Notes: generated by a model from the letters alone, not told the origin. A DNA stretch of 64,000 bases from Paenibacillus agilis (GCF_007786455.1 NZ_VNJK01000004.1:124001-188000), one strand, 5' to 3'; counted from the stretch's first letter, positions 7,425 through 17,376 are shown. A program made the numbers and translations.

Positions 7425-10172
7425 CTAGTAATCGGCCTTATTTCGGCTTCCCATACGGATAAATAGCTTAACGATTTCTACAATCGGCACAATGCTGAAT
7501 GCAGCTGCGACAACGATCAACCATTGCTCGCTATTCAAAGGCACAACGCTAAACAATTCGTTCATATAGGGAACCCAAATGACGACCAGTACAAGAACAC
7601 CTGCTGCTAGTGCAGCCCAGTTCAAGTATCGGTTGGAGAAGACGCCAATTGTGAATATCGATTTTGTATTGGAACGAACGTTGAACACATGAGTGAGCTG
7701 AATGAGGCCCAGTGTAGCAAAGGCCATCGTAACAGCTACAGCTTCATCATAATGGGTATGTCCCCACCAATAGGTAAGCAAAGTTAAGGCTGCTTCCAGC
7801 AATCCTTGATAAATAATGCTAGTGCCAACACCACCTGCGAATACGCTTGTTTCAGAACTACGCGGCGGTTGTTTCATAATGTCTTGTTCCGCTTTCTCCA
7901 GCCCAAGCGCGAGCGCTGGCAGCGTATCGGTGACGAGGTTAATCCACAGGATGTGGATTGGGAACAAGATCTTCCAGTTCAACAGTGTAGCAATAAATAA
8001 CGTGACAACCTCACCCAAGTTGGCGGAGAGTAGAAACTGGATTGTTTTTCGAATGTTGCTGTACACTTTACGTCCTTCTTCTACAGCGACAACGATGGTA
8101 GAGAAGTTGTCATCCGCTAGCACCATATCCGATACGCCCTTGGATACATCCGTTCCCGTAATCCCCATCCCAATCCCGATGTCCGATGCTTTTAAGGCTG
8201 GAGCATCATTGACACCGTCGCCTGTCATCGCAACGACTTTGCCATGTTTTTTCCAAGCTTGGACAATCCGTACCTTGTGCTCAGGAGACACTCGGGCATA
8301 GACGGAGTACTGGGTCACTTTGCTCATGAAGGTTGGTTCATCCAGCTCGTTAAGTTCACGACCCGTGAGCACGCCGCTCTCATCTTGAATAATGTCCAGT
8401 TCCTTCGCAATAGCGGCGGCTGTATCGCGATGGTCGCCCGTTATCATAATTGGGCGAATGCCAGCTTCTTTGCATATGCGGACGGCTTCCTTTACTTCTT
8501 CACGCGGTGGATCGATCATGCCGACTAATCCGATAAAGGTTAGATTGGCTTCAACCTCGTTTGGTTCCATGGAATGTGGAAGCTCAGGCTTATCACTGTA
8601 GGCAAGAGCAAGCACACGCAGTGCCTTCTGAGCCATCGTTTTGTTGGCAGCCTCAATATTGCGCCGATGCTCTTCAGACATATCCACCGTTTGATTGTCA
8701 ATATGGATGCGGCTGCATCGTTCTAATAGCACGTCAGGTGCGCCTTTGGTCATTACACGAAATACTTTGTTGCCTTCAGTAGGCGGCATTTCATGCACCG
8801 TCGTCATTAACTTGCGATCCGAATCAAAAGGAAGCTCAGCCCGGCGAGGGAACTGCTCTTCTCCTTCACGCTTATCAAAATTCCGATGCAGGGCAAACTC
8901 GACGAGTGCCGTTTCGGTAGGGTCACCTATATAGTTGATTCCTTTTTTACCGGAATGATCAGAACTACCTGCATTACCTGCATCCGTATCGGTTTCCGTC
9001 ATTTTCGTATCATTACATAATGTCATGACTTGGAGTAGAATATCGCTCCCTGATATCGTGCTCAGGTCTGTTTGCTCGTCTTGCAGCCCGCTGTTGACAT
9101 AGACCTGCTTTACCGTCATTTTGTTCTGAGTAAGGGTCCCTGTTTTATCTGAGCAAATAATTTCGGTACTGCCGAGTGTTTCAACAGCTGGCAGCTTGCG
9201 GATGATCGATTTTCGCTTCGCCATTCGCTGCACGCCAAGAGCCAATATAATAGTGACGATAGCAGGGAGTCCTTCTGGAATCGCTGCCACTGCCAAGGAG
9301 ATGGATACGAGCAGCATCTCGAGCCACGCTCGCCCTTGGAACATGCCTACACCGAATATGATGACCGCTACAACAATAATAATGATGGTGAAGTATTTAC
9401 CCAGCTCATTAAGCTTCTTTTGCAGTGGAGTGATATCTTCATCTTCTTGCGAAATAAAGCTGGCTATTTTGCCGACTTCCGTATTTTCAGCTGTTCCCGT
9501 GACGATACCGACACCACGCCCATAGGTAACACTGCTGGACATATAGGCCATATTTTTTCGATCACCAATGACGACATCGGGCTTGTCCAAAGGAGCTGTA
9601 TCTTTTTCAACGGGTACCGATTCCCCCGTTAATGCAGCCTCCTCAATTTTGAGAGAGGCTGATTCAATCAGCCTTATATCGGCAGGTACAACATTGCCGG
9701 CTTCTAAAACGACAACATCACCTGGTACGAGATCCTCAGCCTTTACCTCAATCGTCTTGCCACCGCGTATAACGCGGGCGTTGGGTGACGACATTTGCTT
9801 AAGGGCATCTAGTGCTTGTTCTGCCTTGTTCTCTTGCAGTACGCCGAGAACAGCGTTGAGTACGACAACGACAAGAATGATGATCGCATCCGTCAACTCG
9901 CCAAGAATCCCGGATATTAAGGCAGCGACAAGCAGAATAATAATCATCACATCTTTGAATTGAGCGATCAGCTTTGCGATAATAGACTTACGTTTTGCTT
10001 CTTGCAGCACATTTTTTCCGTATCGCTCAAGTCTTGCGGCAGCTTCAGCTTCTGTAAGGCCGTTCCGCGAAGAATCGAGCTTGGCAATGGTTTCATCGTA
10101 AGATAGTGTGTAATAAGCCTCTTGCGAGGATGTACGGTCTTGCTGTTTCTGTACTTGTTCCACTGATGTCAT
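7425..10172 (-). CDS. P2A-type Ca2+-transporting ATPase
   Basis: P-type ATPase of 915 residues, similar in size and motifs to B. subtilis YloB and SERCA-type calcium pumps; it uses ATP to export Ca2+ across the cytoplasmic membrane. Visible features: N-terminal cation-ATPase domain ([20 protein letters not shown]), the actuator motif TGESVPVEK, the TM4 ion-site motif [11 protein letters not shown], the phosphorylated Asp342 in [10 protein letters not shown], the hinge [12 protein letters not shown], and a C-terminal set of transmembrane helices ([16 protein letters not shown]). An insert rich in Asp, Thr and Gly follows the phosphorylation site. The AGGAG touches the ATG at 10172 directly, so the GTG three codons on (10163) may be the real start. 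Confidence 0.92.
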   Translation of the reverse strand: MTSVEQVQKQQDRTSSQEAYYTLSYDETIAKLDSSRNGLTEAEAAARLERYGKNVLQEAKRKSIIAKLIAQFKDVMIIILLVAALISGILGELTDAIIILVVVVLNAVLGVLQENKAEQALDALKQMSSPNARVIRGGKTIEVKAEDLVPGDVVVLEAGNVVPADIRLIESASLKIEEAALTGESVPVEKDTAPLDKPDVVIGDRKNMAYMSSSVTYGRGVGIVTGTAENTEVGKIASFISQEDEDITPLQKKLNELGKYFTIIIIVVAVIIFGVGMFQGRAWLEMLLVSISLAVAAIPEGLPAIVTIILALGVQRMAKRKSIIRKLPAVETLGSTEIICSDKTGTLTQNKMTVKQVYVNSGLQDEQTDLSTISGSDILLQVMTLCNDTKMTETDTDAGNAGSSDHSGKKGINYIGDPTETALVEFALHRNFDKREGEEQFPRRAELPFDSDRKLMTTVHEMPPTEGNKVFRVMTKGAPDVLLERCSRIHIDNQTVDMSEEHRRNIEAANKTMAQKALRVLALAYSDKPELPHSMEPNEVEANLTFIGLVGMIDPPREEVKEAVRICKEAGIRPIMITGDHRDTAAAIAKELDIIQDESGVLTGRELNELDEPTFMSKVTQYSVYARVSPEHKVRIVQAWKKHGKVVAMTGDGVNDAPALKASDIGIGMGITGTDVSKGVSDMVLADDNFSTIVVAVEEGRKVYSNIRKTIQFLLSANLGEVVTLFIATLLNWKILFPIHILWINLVTDTLPALALGLEKAEQDIMKQPPRSSETSVFAGGVGTSIIYQGLLEAALTLLTYWWGHTHYDEAVAVTMAFATLGLIQLTHVFNVRSNTKSIFTIGVFSNRYLNWAALAAGVLVLVVIWVPYMNELFSVVPLNSEQWLIVVAAAFSIVPIVEIVKLFIRMGSRNKADY

Positions 10173-10517
10173 CTCCTAGCGATTAGTCTTGTACATAGAG
10201 CGAGGCCGTGTACAATCGTACAAGCCCTCGAGTAGGATTAGAGACTTGATGTTCAGTTACCTAGCGTCGATTAAACAAATAAGTATCGATAAGATATAGT
10301 AACGTCATTAACAAGATTTGAAGCTGTACAACTGGGTGATAAATCGGACCGCGATTGCATAACGGCACACAATAGCATGTGGAAAAACGTACAAATTCAT
10401 TCGTATCTCATATATGTTTAGTCAAATGGGAATGTTCATGGTTAAATAGAGTTATACGTGAGCAAGGTTAGCAAGATCATTAATGAAAAGTTCGTTACTG
10501 GTAAGGAGGAGCGGGAG
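10173..10517. promoter_or_regulatory. Divergent leader region of ATPase and Ppx/GppA genes
   Basis: A 345-base gap without a gene. At 10201-10230 there is a 30-base hairpin (CGAGG arm pairing with CCTCG, inner GTAC/GTAC) lying 28 bases upstream of the ATPase start on its transcript strand, with no T run, so it is not a terminator and could be a leader structure. I found no recognisable metal riboswitch. Promoters for both genes are expected here, but none has a clear consensus. Confidence 0.35.
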
Positions 10518-12062
10518 ATGCACGATTCTGTCTGCAGCGATGAACAGGCTTCGATTCGCCACATCGGCATTATGGATATTGGATCGAACTCCGCCCGTTA
10601 TATGATAGCTAAGTTGTATGGGAATCGTACCTTTCATATGTTGGATCAAGGAAAGGAAACGATACGGCTCGGAGCTGGATATGACGAAGAAGGGAGTATT
10701 CCAAATCAGAAGGTGGACGAGCTGCTGTCGGTCATTCATCGATTCAAACAGCTCGGAGAAAATTATCAGCGTTGTGAATGGATAGCGGTTACGACCGCAG
10801 CCATGCGCAAAGCTGCAAATGGTGAGTATATAGTTCGCAGAATTTATGAGGAAACTGGCATTACCGTACAAATGATTAGTGGGGATAGTGAAGCCTATCT
10901 CGATTATGTTGCTGTATTATCAACAGTTGATGTTCAAGATGCGGTTATTATGGACATGGGCGGCGGTTCTACAGAATTTATATGGATGGAGAATCGTCAG
11001 TTCAAAGAGAGTATTAGTTTGCCAGTCGGAGCGTTGACGATCGCGGAAGATTACGAGGTTGAAGATGCACTGACAGCAGACACGGAGACCTATCTTCGAT
11101 CCATGACTCGCTATTGGTTAAGGCATGTACATTGGCTCAAGGAAGCCCAAGGGTTGCCACTGGTGGCTATTGGAGGGACGCTTCGCACGTTAGCCAAGAT
11201 GGATATTGATGAACGGGAGTATGGAGTCGACTCCTTGCATCATTATGAATTTATGCCTGAAGAGGTTGAAGGCTGGCATCAGCGTATAAAAGGGATGGAC
11301 TTGGAAGAGAAGCAGGCGCTGCCTGGTTTGTCTAAAGATCGAGCAGCTATACTGACAGGATCTCTAACTTTTATAGATGAATGTTTGCTTCGATTCGACT
11401 CATCCAAAGTAATGGTCAGCGCCAAAGGTGTGCGTGAAGGTGTGCTGTTCGATATGCTGCGTGGCGAAGGGATACAACTTGATCATCCACTGAAATTCAG
11501 CATTTATCATCTTCAGCAACGTTTGGGCTTGAATAGTAGACAAGCTGATCGGTTATGGCAGCTTACGAATGCCCTTATGCGACAGTTCCAACCTATACTT
11601 GGTTGGGAAGAGGAGTGGCAGAGGGTTGTTTATGCAGCTGCGCAATTACATGATATAGGCGTATCTGTAAGCCATATGGAACGGGAACGTCACACCTTTT
11701 ACATGATTCGTCATGCCGAGTTATATGGTCTGACACCTCGCCAAATTGCATTGAGCGCCCTCGTAGCTACGATGGACTTTAAGCATAAGGTTCCTAGGGA
11801 GTGGGCGGCAGTAGAAGCCATTCTTCAACCTGGAGATCAGACTATGGCTGCTAAAATGGGGTTAATTATGCGCTTGGCGCTTGATTTAATTCGCGGATAC
11901 GGCTGCCAAACAGCAGAAGATGTGTCCTGTATCGTTAAAGATGGGGAAATCATTCTTAAGCTGCAAGGATCTGCTGCTCAAATCCCTTGGCGCGGAACGG
12001 AAATGTATGCACTTCGTGCCGGTTGTCGACGTTGGCTGAAGCGAGAATTGAAGCTGTCCTGA
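10518..12062 (+). CDS. Ppx/GppA-family phosphatase (exopolyphosphatase/pppGpp hydrolase-like)
   Basis: Member of the ASKHA-fold Ppx/GppA family, 514 residues, which removes terminal phosphate from polyphosphate or from the alarmone pppGpp. The N-terminal domain carries the nucleotide/phosphate loops GIMDIGSNSARYMIAKL (about residues 16-32), VTTAAMRKA, VIMDMGGGSTEFIW and VAIGGTLRTLAKM. The C-terminal third (VYAAAQLHDIGVSV, FYMIRHAELYGL) is the HD-like helical domain found in full-length Ppx. The start is the ATG at 10518, eight bases after AAGGAGG; the frame extends 20 codons upstream to a GTG without a good ribosome site. It stands alone between the divergent ATPase and the next minus-strand gene. 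Whether it acts on polyphosphate or on pppGpp cannot be told from sequence. Confidence 0.88.
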   Translation: MHDSVCSDEQASIRHIGIMDIGSNSARYMIAKLYGNRTFHMLDQGKETIRLGAGYDEEGSIPNQKVDELLSVIHRFKQLGENYQRCEWIAVTTAAMRKAANGEYIVRRIYEETGITVQMISGDSEAYLDYVAVLSTVDVQDAVIMDMGGGSTEFIWMENRQFKESISLPVGALTIAEDYEVEDALTADTETYLRSMTRYWLRHVHWLKEAQGLPLVAIGGTLRTLAKMDIDEREYGVDSLHHYEFMPEEVEGWHQRIKGMDLEEKQALPGLSKDRAAILTGSLTFIDECLLRFDSSKVMVSAKGVREGVLFDMLRGEGIQLDHPLKFSIYHLQQRLGLNSRQADRLWQLTNALMRQFQPILGWEEEWQRVVYAAAQLHDIGVSVSHMERERHTFYMIRHAELYGLTPRQIALSALVATMDFKHKVPREWAAVEAILQPGDQTMAAKMGLIMRLALDLIRGYGCQTAEDVSCIVKDGEIILKLQGSAAQIPWRGTEMYALRAGCRRWLKRELKLS

Positions 12063-12101
12063 GCTGTGTAAAACATTAGAAACGAGTAATAAACAACAAA
12101 C

Positions 12102-12167
12102 AATAAGCCGCTCACAAGCCTGCTGTGTCGAAATAGACGAGCATAATAGGCTTGATGGCGGCTTATT
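12102..12167. terminator. Bidirectional terminator
   Basis: Arms AATAAGCCGCTCACAAGCCT and AGGCTTGATGGCGGCTTATT form a long stem with a loop of about 26 bases. It lies between the Ppx/GppA gene (+) and the phospholipase-like gene (-). Confidence 0.75.
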
Positions 12168-12225
12168 TGCTGTATCGTTACATGTATCTGGTAAGTTAAA
12201 TATCGTACCTGAACGGATTAACGGA

Positions 12226-13251
12226 TTAAGAAGACCAAATAGGATCTTCAATCACGATAGGGCGGTTATGTTCTAGCGGAAGTCCTGTCTCATAGGAATG
12301 ATTGCCAACGGCCAGCTGGAGTGCTTGTTTGGCAGCATCTACATTTGGCATTTGCGCATTGTGCATCCAGGAAACTTCGTTCCAATGTGTAGGTTGTGTT
12401 TCAACCGTAGCTTTACCATCCACAGAGGCAAGCTCTCGTGCTCGCCAATAAGTGAGAACAGCCTTAATAGCACGTTCTGCATCCACGGCAGCAGCTTCCC
12501 ACATATCCCATACACTTGTACTTGTTAGCTGTTCCAAACCTGTTGGATCAGGCCATGGGCGCCGTGCTTCGTTCATGACATCATACGGGGCAACTTTTTT
12601 CTTGTACATCATCGGCTCAATTTGATTAAAGGTAACAATTCGTTTCAAACCATATGGATCATGGAAAAGCTTCTGTGCTTGCACCATATCGCGTATGGAT
12701 TCATTCCAAGCTTCGCGACGTATTTTTCCAGCAAATTCAGGATAATGAGCTGCTACGACTGCTTCAAACGAATCTAGCATGTTCGCTGAGAAGCTGGGTC
12801 CTACGTCAATCCATTTCCATACCGGAGTTCTCCACGTTTCCACTCCGAGCTTGCGCTTGGCCACATGGGTATCCATCAGCACCTCAAAACGTTGGTGATC
12901 CCATTTCTTGAACCCTGACCGTACAAATACATACGGATGCATATGACGATCAAGAATATGATGCAGTAGAAATCCCAATACATAGACTGCATCGGCACGA
13001 TTTGTAGGATTAGAACGTGTGAGCAGATCCATTAAGACAGGGCCGCATTGTTGATTATGCATGGCACTGCCGACTTTGTTCATCGTCTTATCTTGTTTCC
13101 AAGGCAGGAAATGATGATAGAACAAGAAGTCTGGACCTTGGCAGCCCATATTGAACCATTTGCTATGCGATTGGTTGTCGATCCACGAAGAAAGGCCTGC
13201 CTGCTTTATTACTTCTTGGCCGAAAATCATATGAGTCCAAATGTTAGGCAT
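12226..13251 (-). CDS. Zinc-dependent phospholipase C family protein
   Basis: Predicted metal-dependent hydrolase of the zinc-dependent phospholipase C fold, 341 residues. The family pattern is visible in the His/Asp ligands: MPNIWTHMIFGQEV at the N-terminus, GCQGPDFLFYHHF, AMHNQQCG, LGFLLHHILDRHMHPY and the later segment around DTHVAKRKLG. There is no signal peptide, so unlike secreted phospholipase C it is probably intracellular, as for many Firmicute members of this family. AGGGGG lies seven bases before the ATG at 13251; an in-frame ATG eight codons upstream precedes that site and is rejected. The substrate is not known. Confidence 0.8.
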   Translation of the reverse strand: MPNIWTHMIFGQEVIKQAGLSSWIDNQSHSKWFNMGCQGPDFLFYHHFLPWKQDKTMNKVGSAMHNQQCGPVLMDLLTRSNPTNRADAVYVLGFLLHHILDRHMHPYVFVRSGFKKWDHQRFEVLMDTHVAKRKLGVETWRTPVWKWIDVGPSFSANMLDSFEAVVAAHYPEFAGKIRREAWNESIRDMVQAQKLFHDPYGLKRIVTFNQIEPMMYKKKVAPYDVMNEARRPWPDPTGLEQLTSTSVWDMWEAAAVDAERAIKAVLTYWRARELASVDGKATVETQPTHWNEVSWMHNAQMPNVDAAKQALQLAVGNHSYETGLPLEHNRPIVIEDPIWSS

Positions 13252-13411
13252 AATTCTTCCCCCTAAACATGTCATATTTTATCTGTAATCCGATTTCCTT
13301 CTATACTCTACAAAGATGAACGGCTCATTGTCTATTGTCAACCCTTTCTCTATGTAAATCGGTTTATTCCAAAGGGATCATGAGCAATAGCTGCAATTGT
13401 AGACTAGCATG

Positions 13412-13425
13412 ATAAAGCGTTTACA
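13412..13425. promoter_or_regulatory. Weak cre-like site upstream of GH125 gene
   Basis: ATAAAGCGTTTACA keeps the centre and right half of the CcpA operator consensus (A..CG.T..CA) but lacks the left TG. It is about 100 bases before the alpha-mannosidase gene, where catabolite control would make sense. Weak support. Confidence 0.25.
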
Positions 13426-13521
13426 TGTACACTAAGTAGTGTTCTATGTGTTATCGTTAACATATAAGAATTTTCATAAAGGTTGCTTAGACAATATGTG
13501 GAGAGATAGGTGGAGAGAAGT

Positions 13522-14844
13522 ATGGAACAGTTCCGATTACCGAAAATTGACGTGCCTAAGCTGGAACTGCCTCAAGCAGTAAAGCAGGTATTGGCAGAAG
13601 CAGAAGCACAGTTAGCGCATCGACCGAAGCTGCTGAAAATGTTCAAAAATTGTTTCCCTAACACACTCGAAACGACGACAAAGCTATTGGATGACGGCAC
13701 TACCTTTGTTCTAACAGGAGATATTCCAGCCATGTGGCTGCGCGACTCCGTTGAGCAAGTGATTCACTATGTGCCATTTGCTAAAGATGATGCAGATCTT
13801 CAACGCATTATGGGTGGACTTATTAAGCGTCATATGTTCTATATTAACTTGGATCCGTATGCAAATGCATTTAACGAAACGGCAAATGATTGGCATTGGG
13901 ATGCGAACGATCAAACCGATATGTCCCCTTGGGTGTGGGAGCGCAAATACGAGTTGGATTCCATGTGCTTCTCGATCCGTCTTGCCTATATGTATTGGAA
14001 AGAGACGGGGCGCACCGATATTTTTGACACGAACTTTAAGTCAGCGATGCGCAAAATCGTAGATGTCTGGAAAACAGAGCAGCGCCATTTTGAGCAATCT
14101 CCATATCGTTTCCACCGTGAAAATTGCCCAGATATCGATACATTGCGCAATGATGGGATGGGCATGCCTGTAAACTATACAGGAATGACATGGTCTGGCT
14201 TCCGCCCTAGTGACGATGCTTGTGACTTCCATTATCATATTCCGTCCAATATGTTCGCAGTCGTATCGCTTCGTCACATGCAGGAAATCGCGAAATACGG
14301 TTTCCGCGATGAAGCTCTCGTAGCGGAGATGCACAAGCTGGAAAAAGAAATTGATCATGGCATTCAGCTATACGGTGTCGTGACGCATCCGACATATGGC
14401 CGCATTTACGCTTATGAGACAGATGGATACGGCAACAACTGCTTACTCGATGATGCGGGTACACCAAGCTTGCTCTCGATTCCTTATCTTGGGTATGCGT
14501 CAGCTGATGATCCGATTTATCAAAATACGCGCCGCTTTATTTTAAGTAAGGAAAATCCGTTCTACTTTGAAGGAAAAGCAGCGAAAGGTATTGGCAGCCC
14601 GCATACACCAGACGGCTACATTTGGCATATGGCGCTTTCGATGCAGGGCCTGACAGCTTCTTCTGATGAAGAAATGTTGAACATGATTACGATGTTGGAA
14701 TCTACGGATGCAGATACAGGATTTATGCATGAGGGTTTCCATTCGGATGATCCTTCTATTTTTACACGTCCATGGTTTGCTTGGTCGAACAGTTTGTTCG
14801 CTCAGCTTGTTCTTAAAGCGATGCAGCGTGGATTGCTTAAATAG
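13522..14844 (+). CDS. Glycoside hydrolase family 125 exo-alpha-1,6-mannosidase
   Basis: Metal-independent exo-alpha-1,6-mannosidase of family GH125 (formerly DUF1237), 440 residues, predicted to trim mannose from alpha-1,6-mannosides such as N-glycan cores. Recognised by the family segments TGDIPAMWLRDSVEQV (residues about 70-85), WHWDANDQTDMSPWVWERK, SGFRPSDDACDFHYHIPSN (contains the general acid Asp), and FMHEGFHSDDPSIFTRPWFAWSN (contains the base Glu). There is no signal peptide, so it acts in the cytoplasm on imported sugars. The ATG at 13522 has a GGAG six bases upstream; a GTG four codons earlier is an alternative start. A terminator follows. No transporter adjoins it, but the solute-binding array lies 10 kb downstream. 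Confidence 0.92.
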   Translation: MEQFRLPKIDVPKLELPQAVKQVLAEAEAQLAHRPKLLKMFKNCFPNTLETTTKLLDDGTTFVLTGDIPAMWLRDSVEQVIHYVPFAKDDADLQRIMGGLIKRHMFYINLDPYANAFNETANDWHWDANDQTDMSPWVWERKYELDSMCFSIRLAYMYWKETGRTDIFDTNFKSAMRKIVDVWKTEQRHFEQSPYRFHRENCPDIDTLRNDGMGMPVNYTGMTWSGFRPSDDACDFHYHIPSNMFAVVSLRHMQEIAKYGFRDEALVAEMHKLEKEIDHGIQLYGVVTHPTYGRIYAYETDGYGNNCLLDDAGTPSLLSIPYLGYASADDPIYQNTRRFILSKENPFYFEGKAAKGIGSPHTPDGYIWHMALSMQGLTASSDEEMLNMITMLESTDADTGFMHEGFHSDDPSIFTRPWFAWSNSLFAQLVLKAMQRGLLK

Positions 14845-14865
14845 TATAAAATGGGATATACAGTA

Positions 14866-14893
14866 AGAACGAGCGGTGCTCGTTCTTTTTTAT
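14866..14893 (+). terminator. Rho-independent terminator after GH125 gene
   Basis: AGAACGAGC pairs with GCTCGTTCT around a three-base loop, followed by six T. Confidence 0.88.
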
Positions 14894-14949
14894 TCAAGAA
14901 ACTTGAAATAAATATGACATGTAAGTAGTGATTTATAGGCTGATTTCAG

Positions 14950-14955
14950 TATAAT
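14950..14955 (+). promoter_or_regulatory. Possible -10 box of the CheX-like gene
   Basis: A perfect TATAAT lies 84 bases before the start codon of the CheX-like gene, right after the upstream terminator. The -35 position (about 14927-14932) is poor. No sigma-D motility promoter was seen. Confidence 0.3.
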
Positions 14956-15038
14956 AGTCTTAGTGTTTTCGGGTGTATAGGACGTATGTTACATCTTGAA
15001 CATACTTCTTGGTGTCAGAAAGGGGCGAAAGATGTAAG

Positions 15039-15494
15039 ATGAAAGCCGAGTGGGTACATCCTTTTTTACAGTCTGCATGCAGCGTTATTGAACAAATCTT
15101 ACAAGTTCGCCCAGAGCGTGGGGAACTTGAATTGTTAGCTTGGCATGGGACACATGATCTACATATCCAAATTGCCTTGACAGGTCAGATGTCAGGTGTT
15201 GTTGCATTTGGATTGAAAGAAGGGGCAGCAGTGAAGATGGCTTCCGCGATGATGGGAGGCTATCCGTTAGAAACGCTAGATGCGATGGGGGAAAGCGCGA
15301 TCTCAGAGTTGGGCAATATGATTAGTGGCAACGCTTCAACGATGCTGTACAATCAAGGCATCCATGTCGATATTTTGCCGCCGCAGCTCGTTCCACTGCA
15401 AGCTATACCGAACTGTGGAACCAATGCAATGGCAGTTCCATTGCATGTACATAATGTTGGTCGTCTGGATATTATGATGAAGATAGAAGGATAA
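15039..15494 (+). CDS. CheX/CheC-family chemotaxis phosphatase-like protein
   Basis: Small protein of 151 residues matching CheX in length and in the conserved helix: ESAISELGNMISGNASTML fits the E-S/T-x-x-x-E-x-x-N active-site motif with which CheC/CheX/FliY proteins dephosphorylate CheY-P. The preceding GVVAFGLKEGAAVKMASAMMGG is also typical. The second half (GIHVDILPPQLV, AMAVPLHVHNVGRLDIMMK) matches the terminal strands of the fold. It is not beside other chemotaxis or flagellar genes, so it is an isolated copy that may act on a diffusible response regulator. The start is the ATG at 15039; an AAGGGG lies 13 bases upstream, a longer spacing than usual. Confidence 0.82.
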   Translation: MKAEWVHPFLQSACSVIEQILQVRPERGELELLAWHGTHDLHIQIALTGQMSGVVAFGLKEGAAVKMASAMMGGYPLETLDAMGESAISELGNMISGNASTMLYNQGIHVDILPPQLVPLQAIPNCGTNAMAVPLHVHNVGRLDIMMKIEG

Positions 15495-15562
15495 ACGCAG
15501 AGTGCATTCATGATGGATCATTGGTCCTATAAGGAAAGTTGCTGTACAGAAGAGGTGGAATT

Positions 15563-16357
15563 ATGAGTTATACGAACAATCATTCATTGCGCGATAAAGT
15601 CATTCTTATTACAGGTGCATCGAGTGGCATAGGCGCTTTAGTAGCTCGATATGCAGCAGAAGCAGGTGCCGTTCCCATTCTGGCTGCCCGATCTACAGAG
15701 AAACTAGCAGAAGTGTCGAGCCAAATTACACAACGACATGAATGTATCACCTTGGATGTAACGGATGCAGCGGATGTAGAGCGGGTCATTCATGATGTAA
15801 TCGACCGCCACGGTCAACTTGATATTTTAGTGAATAATGCGGGCTTTGGCTTGTTCGAGCTTACACATGAGATGGGGCTTGAACACTTTGAAGCGATGAT
15901 GGACGTGAATTATATGGGGCTTGTTCGCTGTACGAAGGCAGTTCTGCCGGATATGCTAGAGCGTCAAAGCGGACATATCGTCAACATTGCTTCAATGGCT
16001 GGAAAAATAGGGACTCCTAAATCAGCAGGATATGCGGCATCCAAACACGCGGTACTTGGCTTTACGAATTCGCTGCGCATGGAGCTGGCGCAAACCGGTG
16101 TGAAGGTGTCTGCGATAAATCCGGGACCGATTGATACTCCATTTTTCCAGTTAGCTGATCCAAGCGGGCAATATGTGAACAACGTGCGCTGGTTTATGAT
16201 GAAGCCGGAGAAAGTTGCTCGTCGCATTATTCGTGTCATGGAACGTCAGACTGCTGAAGTGGATATGCCTTTGCTAGGCGCAATCGGTACGAAGCTGATG
16301 CAATTATTCCCGGGACTATCTGGTCGCGTTGCAGGACGTATGTTGAACAAAAAATAA
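15563..16357 (+). CDS. Short-chain dehydrogenase/reductase (SDR)
   Basis: Classical NAD(P)-dependent SDR oxidoreductase, 264 residues, cytoplasmic. The Rossmann cofactor loop TGASSGIG is at about residues 16-23, NNAGFG at about 90, and the catalytic SMAGKIGTPKSAGYAASKHAV supplies Ser, Tyr157 and Lys161. NPGPIDTPF follows. The sequence is like the DltE/YqjQ group of Firmicute SDRs of unknown substrate. AGAGGTGG a few bases before the ATG at 15563 fixes the start; it lies 68 bases after the CheX-like gene, so the two may be cotranscribed. A terminator follows. Confidence 0.9.
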   Translation: MSYTNNHSLRDKVILITGASSGIGALVARYAAEAGAVPILAARSTEKLAEVSSQITQRHECITLDVTDAADVERVIHDVIDRHGQLDILVNNAGFGLFELTHEMGLEHFEAMMDVNYMGLVRCTKAVLPDMLERQSGHIVNIASMAGKIGTPKSAGYAASKHAVLGFTNSLRMELAQTGVKVSAINPGPIDTPFFQLADPSGQYVNNVRWFMMKPEKVARRIIRVMERQTAEVDMPLLGAIGTKLMQLFPGLSGRVAGRMLNKK

Positions 16358-16383
16358 AGGCAGCCACTTGGCTGCCTTTTTTA
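16356..16383. terminator. Bidirectional terminator
   Basis: AAAGGCAGCC pairs with GGCTGCCTTT, with an A-rich left flank and a T-run on the right, between the SDR (+) and the converging YceI gene (-). Confidence 0.88.
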
Positions 16384-16443
16384 TATGAATATACGCATAA
16401 TTGCTCAAATTACAAAGTTGGTTTATCAGTACAATTTACTCAT

Positions 16444-17118
16444 TTACTCCAGAACGGTGCGCAGCGTTAGCTGAATTTCTTCCTGCGTTTTCGCTACAAC
16501 TGAATCTGGGGCCTTAATGCCGAAATCACCAAATGTTACTTTGGTTGCTCCATCCAGATACAACTTTCCATCTTTGAACATCGATTCTGCTTCAAAGCGC
16601 ACTTCTTTTGTTTTCCCTTTTACAGTCAGCTTGCCGTTAATGATAAACGATTGTTTTTTACCTTCTGTCCAAGCTGGATTCCACTGTTCAAAGGATACTG
16701 CCTCGAAAATTGCTTCAGGATGAGTGACTGTGTCAAAATATTCAGCGGCTTTTAGATGACCGTCACGATCGCTGTTACCCGAGTTGATTTGGTTCATATC
16801 TCCTTTGGCAATTGCTTTCATTTGTGCGGGATCCTGCAAGTTAAAGTCCCATGTACCCGTAATCCCGTTCATTTCAAAATTAACGGTTTCTTTGGATGTT
16901 GTAACCGAGAAATACACTTTAGATTCCTTGTTTATCGTCCATGACTTATTCATTTGTTCGGCTGTCAGTGTTTGGGCTTCGCTTACTTGCTTCGTATTTT
17001 CGCTGGCAGCTGCTTGGATGTTAATATGGTTGCCTACATAATAGTCGTATAGTGCGTAACCTCCAATACCGATTGTAGCTGCTGCTGATACCGCAATGAT
17101 TATTATTTTTTTCTTCAT
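16444..17118 (-). CDS. YceI-family protein with N-terminal membrane anchor
   Basis: YceI-like lipocalin-type protein, 224 residues. Bacterial YceI proteins bind isoprenoid-like lipids. Here an uncleaved membrane anchor or signal sequence (KKIIIIAVSAAATIGIGGYAL) precedes an extracytoplasmic linker and the YceI domain from about residue 55: SWTINKESKVYFSVTTS, VTGTWDF-like strand GITGTWDFNLQ, DRDGHLKAAEYFDTVTHPEA (the family signature), FIINGKLTVKGKTKEV and KVTFGDFGIKAPDSV. Two adjacent ATG codons are possible starts; AGGAGG is five bases before the second (17118). It is divergent from the two-component system, with which it shares an intergenic region, so it is a plausible member of that regulon. 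Confidence 0.85.
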   Translation of the reverse strand: MKKKIIIIAVSAAATIGIGGYALYDYYVGNHINIQAAASENTKQVSEAQTLTAEQMNKSWTINKESKVYFSVTTSKETVNFEMNGITGTWDFNLQDPAQMKAIAKGDMNQINSGNSDRDGHLKAAEYFDTVTHPEAIFEAVSFEQWNPAWTEGKKQSFIINGKLTVKGKTKEVRFEAESMFKDGKLYLDGATKVTFGDFGIKAPDSVVAKTQEEIQLTLRTVLE

Positions 17119-17290
17119 CATATCCTCCTACAGTAAATAAGCTCTCGTATTCTCGTATTGCTTGCCTCATGTGGTTTATAAGTATCATAATAATGGGTTA
17201 AGCTGAGATGGCCTTGAGCGGTAGCTGAAAGTTTCCTGAATGCGTTCAATGGCATTTACAGTGCGTTGGCCAGTTATGTCCGGCGTAAAC

Positions 17291-17332
17291 ATTAAGTTTG
17301 TATTCAGCAGGCATTCAGCGGTTATTCAGTTA
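17291..17332 (+). promoter_or_regulatory. Putative response-regulator operator with 11-base repeats
   Basis: Direct repeats ATTAAG, ATTCAG, ATTCAG and ATTCAG begin at 17291, 17302, 17313 and 17324, an exact 11-base spacing. This is the spacing known for OmpR/PhoB/PhoP-family tandem sites. The last repeat overlaps the expected -35 region of a TACAAT (17350-17355) located just before the response-regulator gene, as in PhoB-type activated promoters. The inferred reading is autoregulation. Confidence 0.6.
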
Positions 17333-17349
17333 CGTCGTTGTTGATCGTG

Positions 17350-17355
17350 TACAAT
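17350..17355 (+). promoter_or_regulatory. -10 box of the two-component operon
   Basis: TACAAT, 22 bases before the TTG start and following the 11-base repeat array that takes the place of a good -35 box. Confidence 0.45.
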
Positions 17356-17376
17356 AGAGTGGAGGGGTGAGAACAG

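Noticed and set aside
10173-10457. A yybP-ykoY-type metal riboswitch before the Ca2+ ATPase
   Set aside because: The leader has one simple hairpin but no recognisable conserved riboswitch core.
13412-13425. Strong cre site for the GH125 gene
   Set aside because: Only the centre and right half match; kept as a weak feature, not as a finding.
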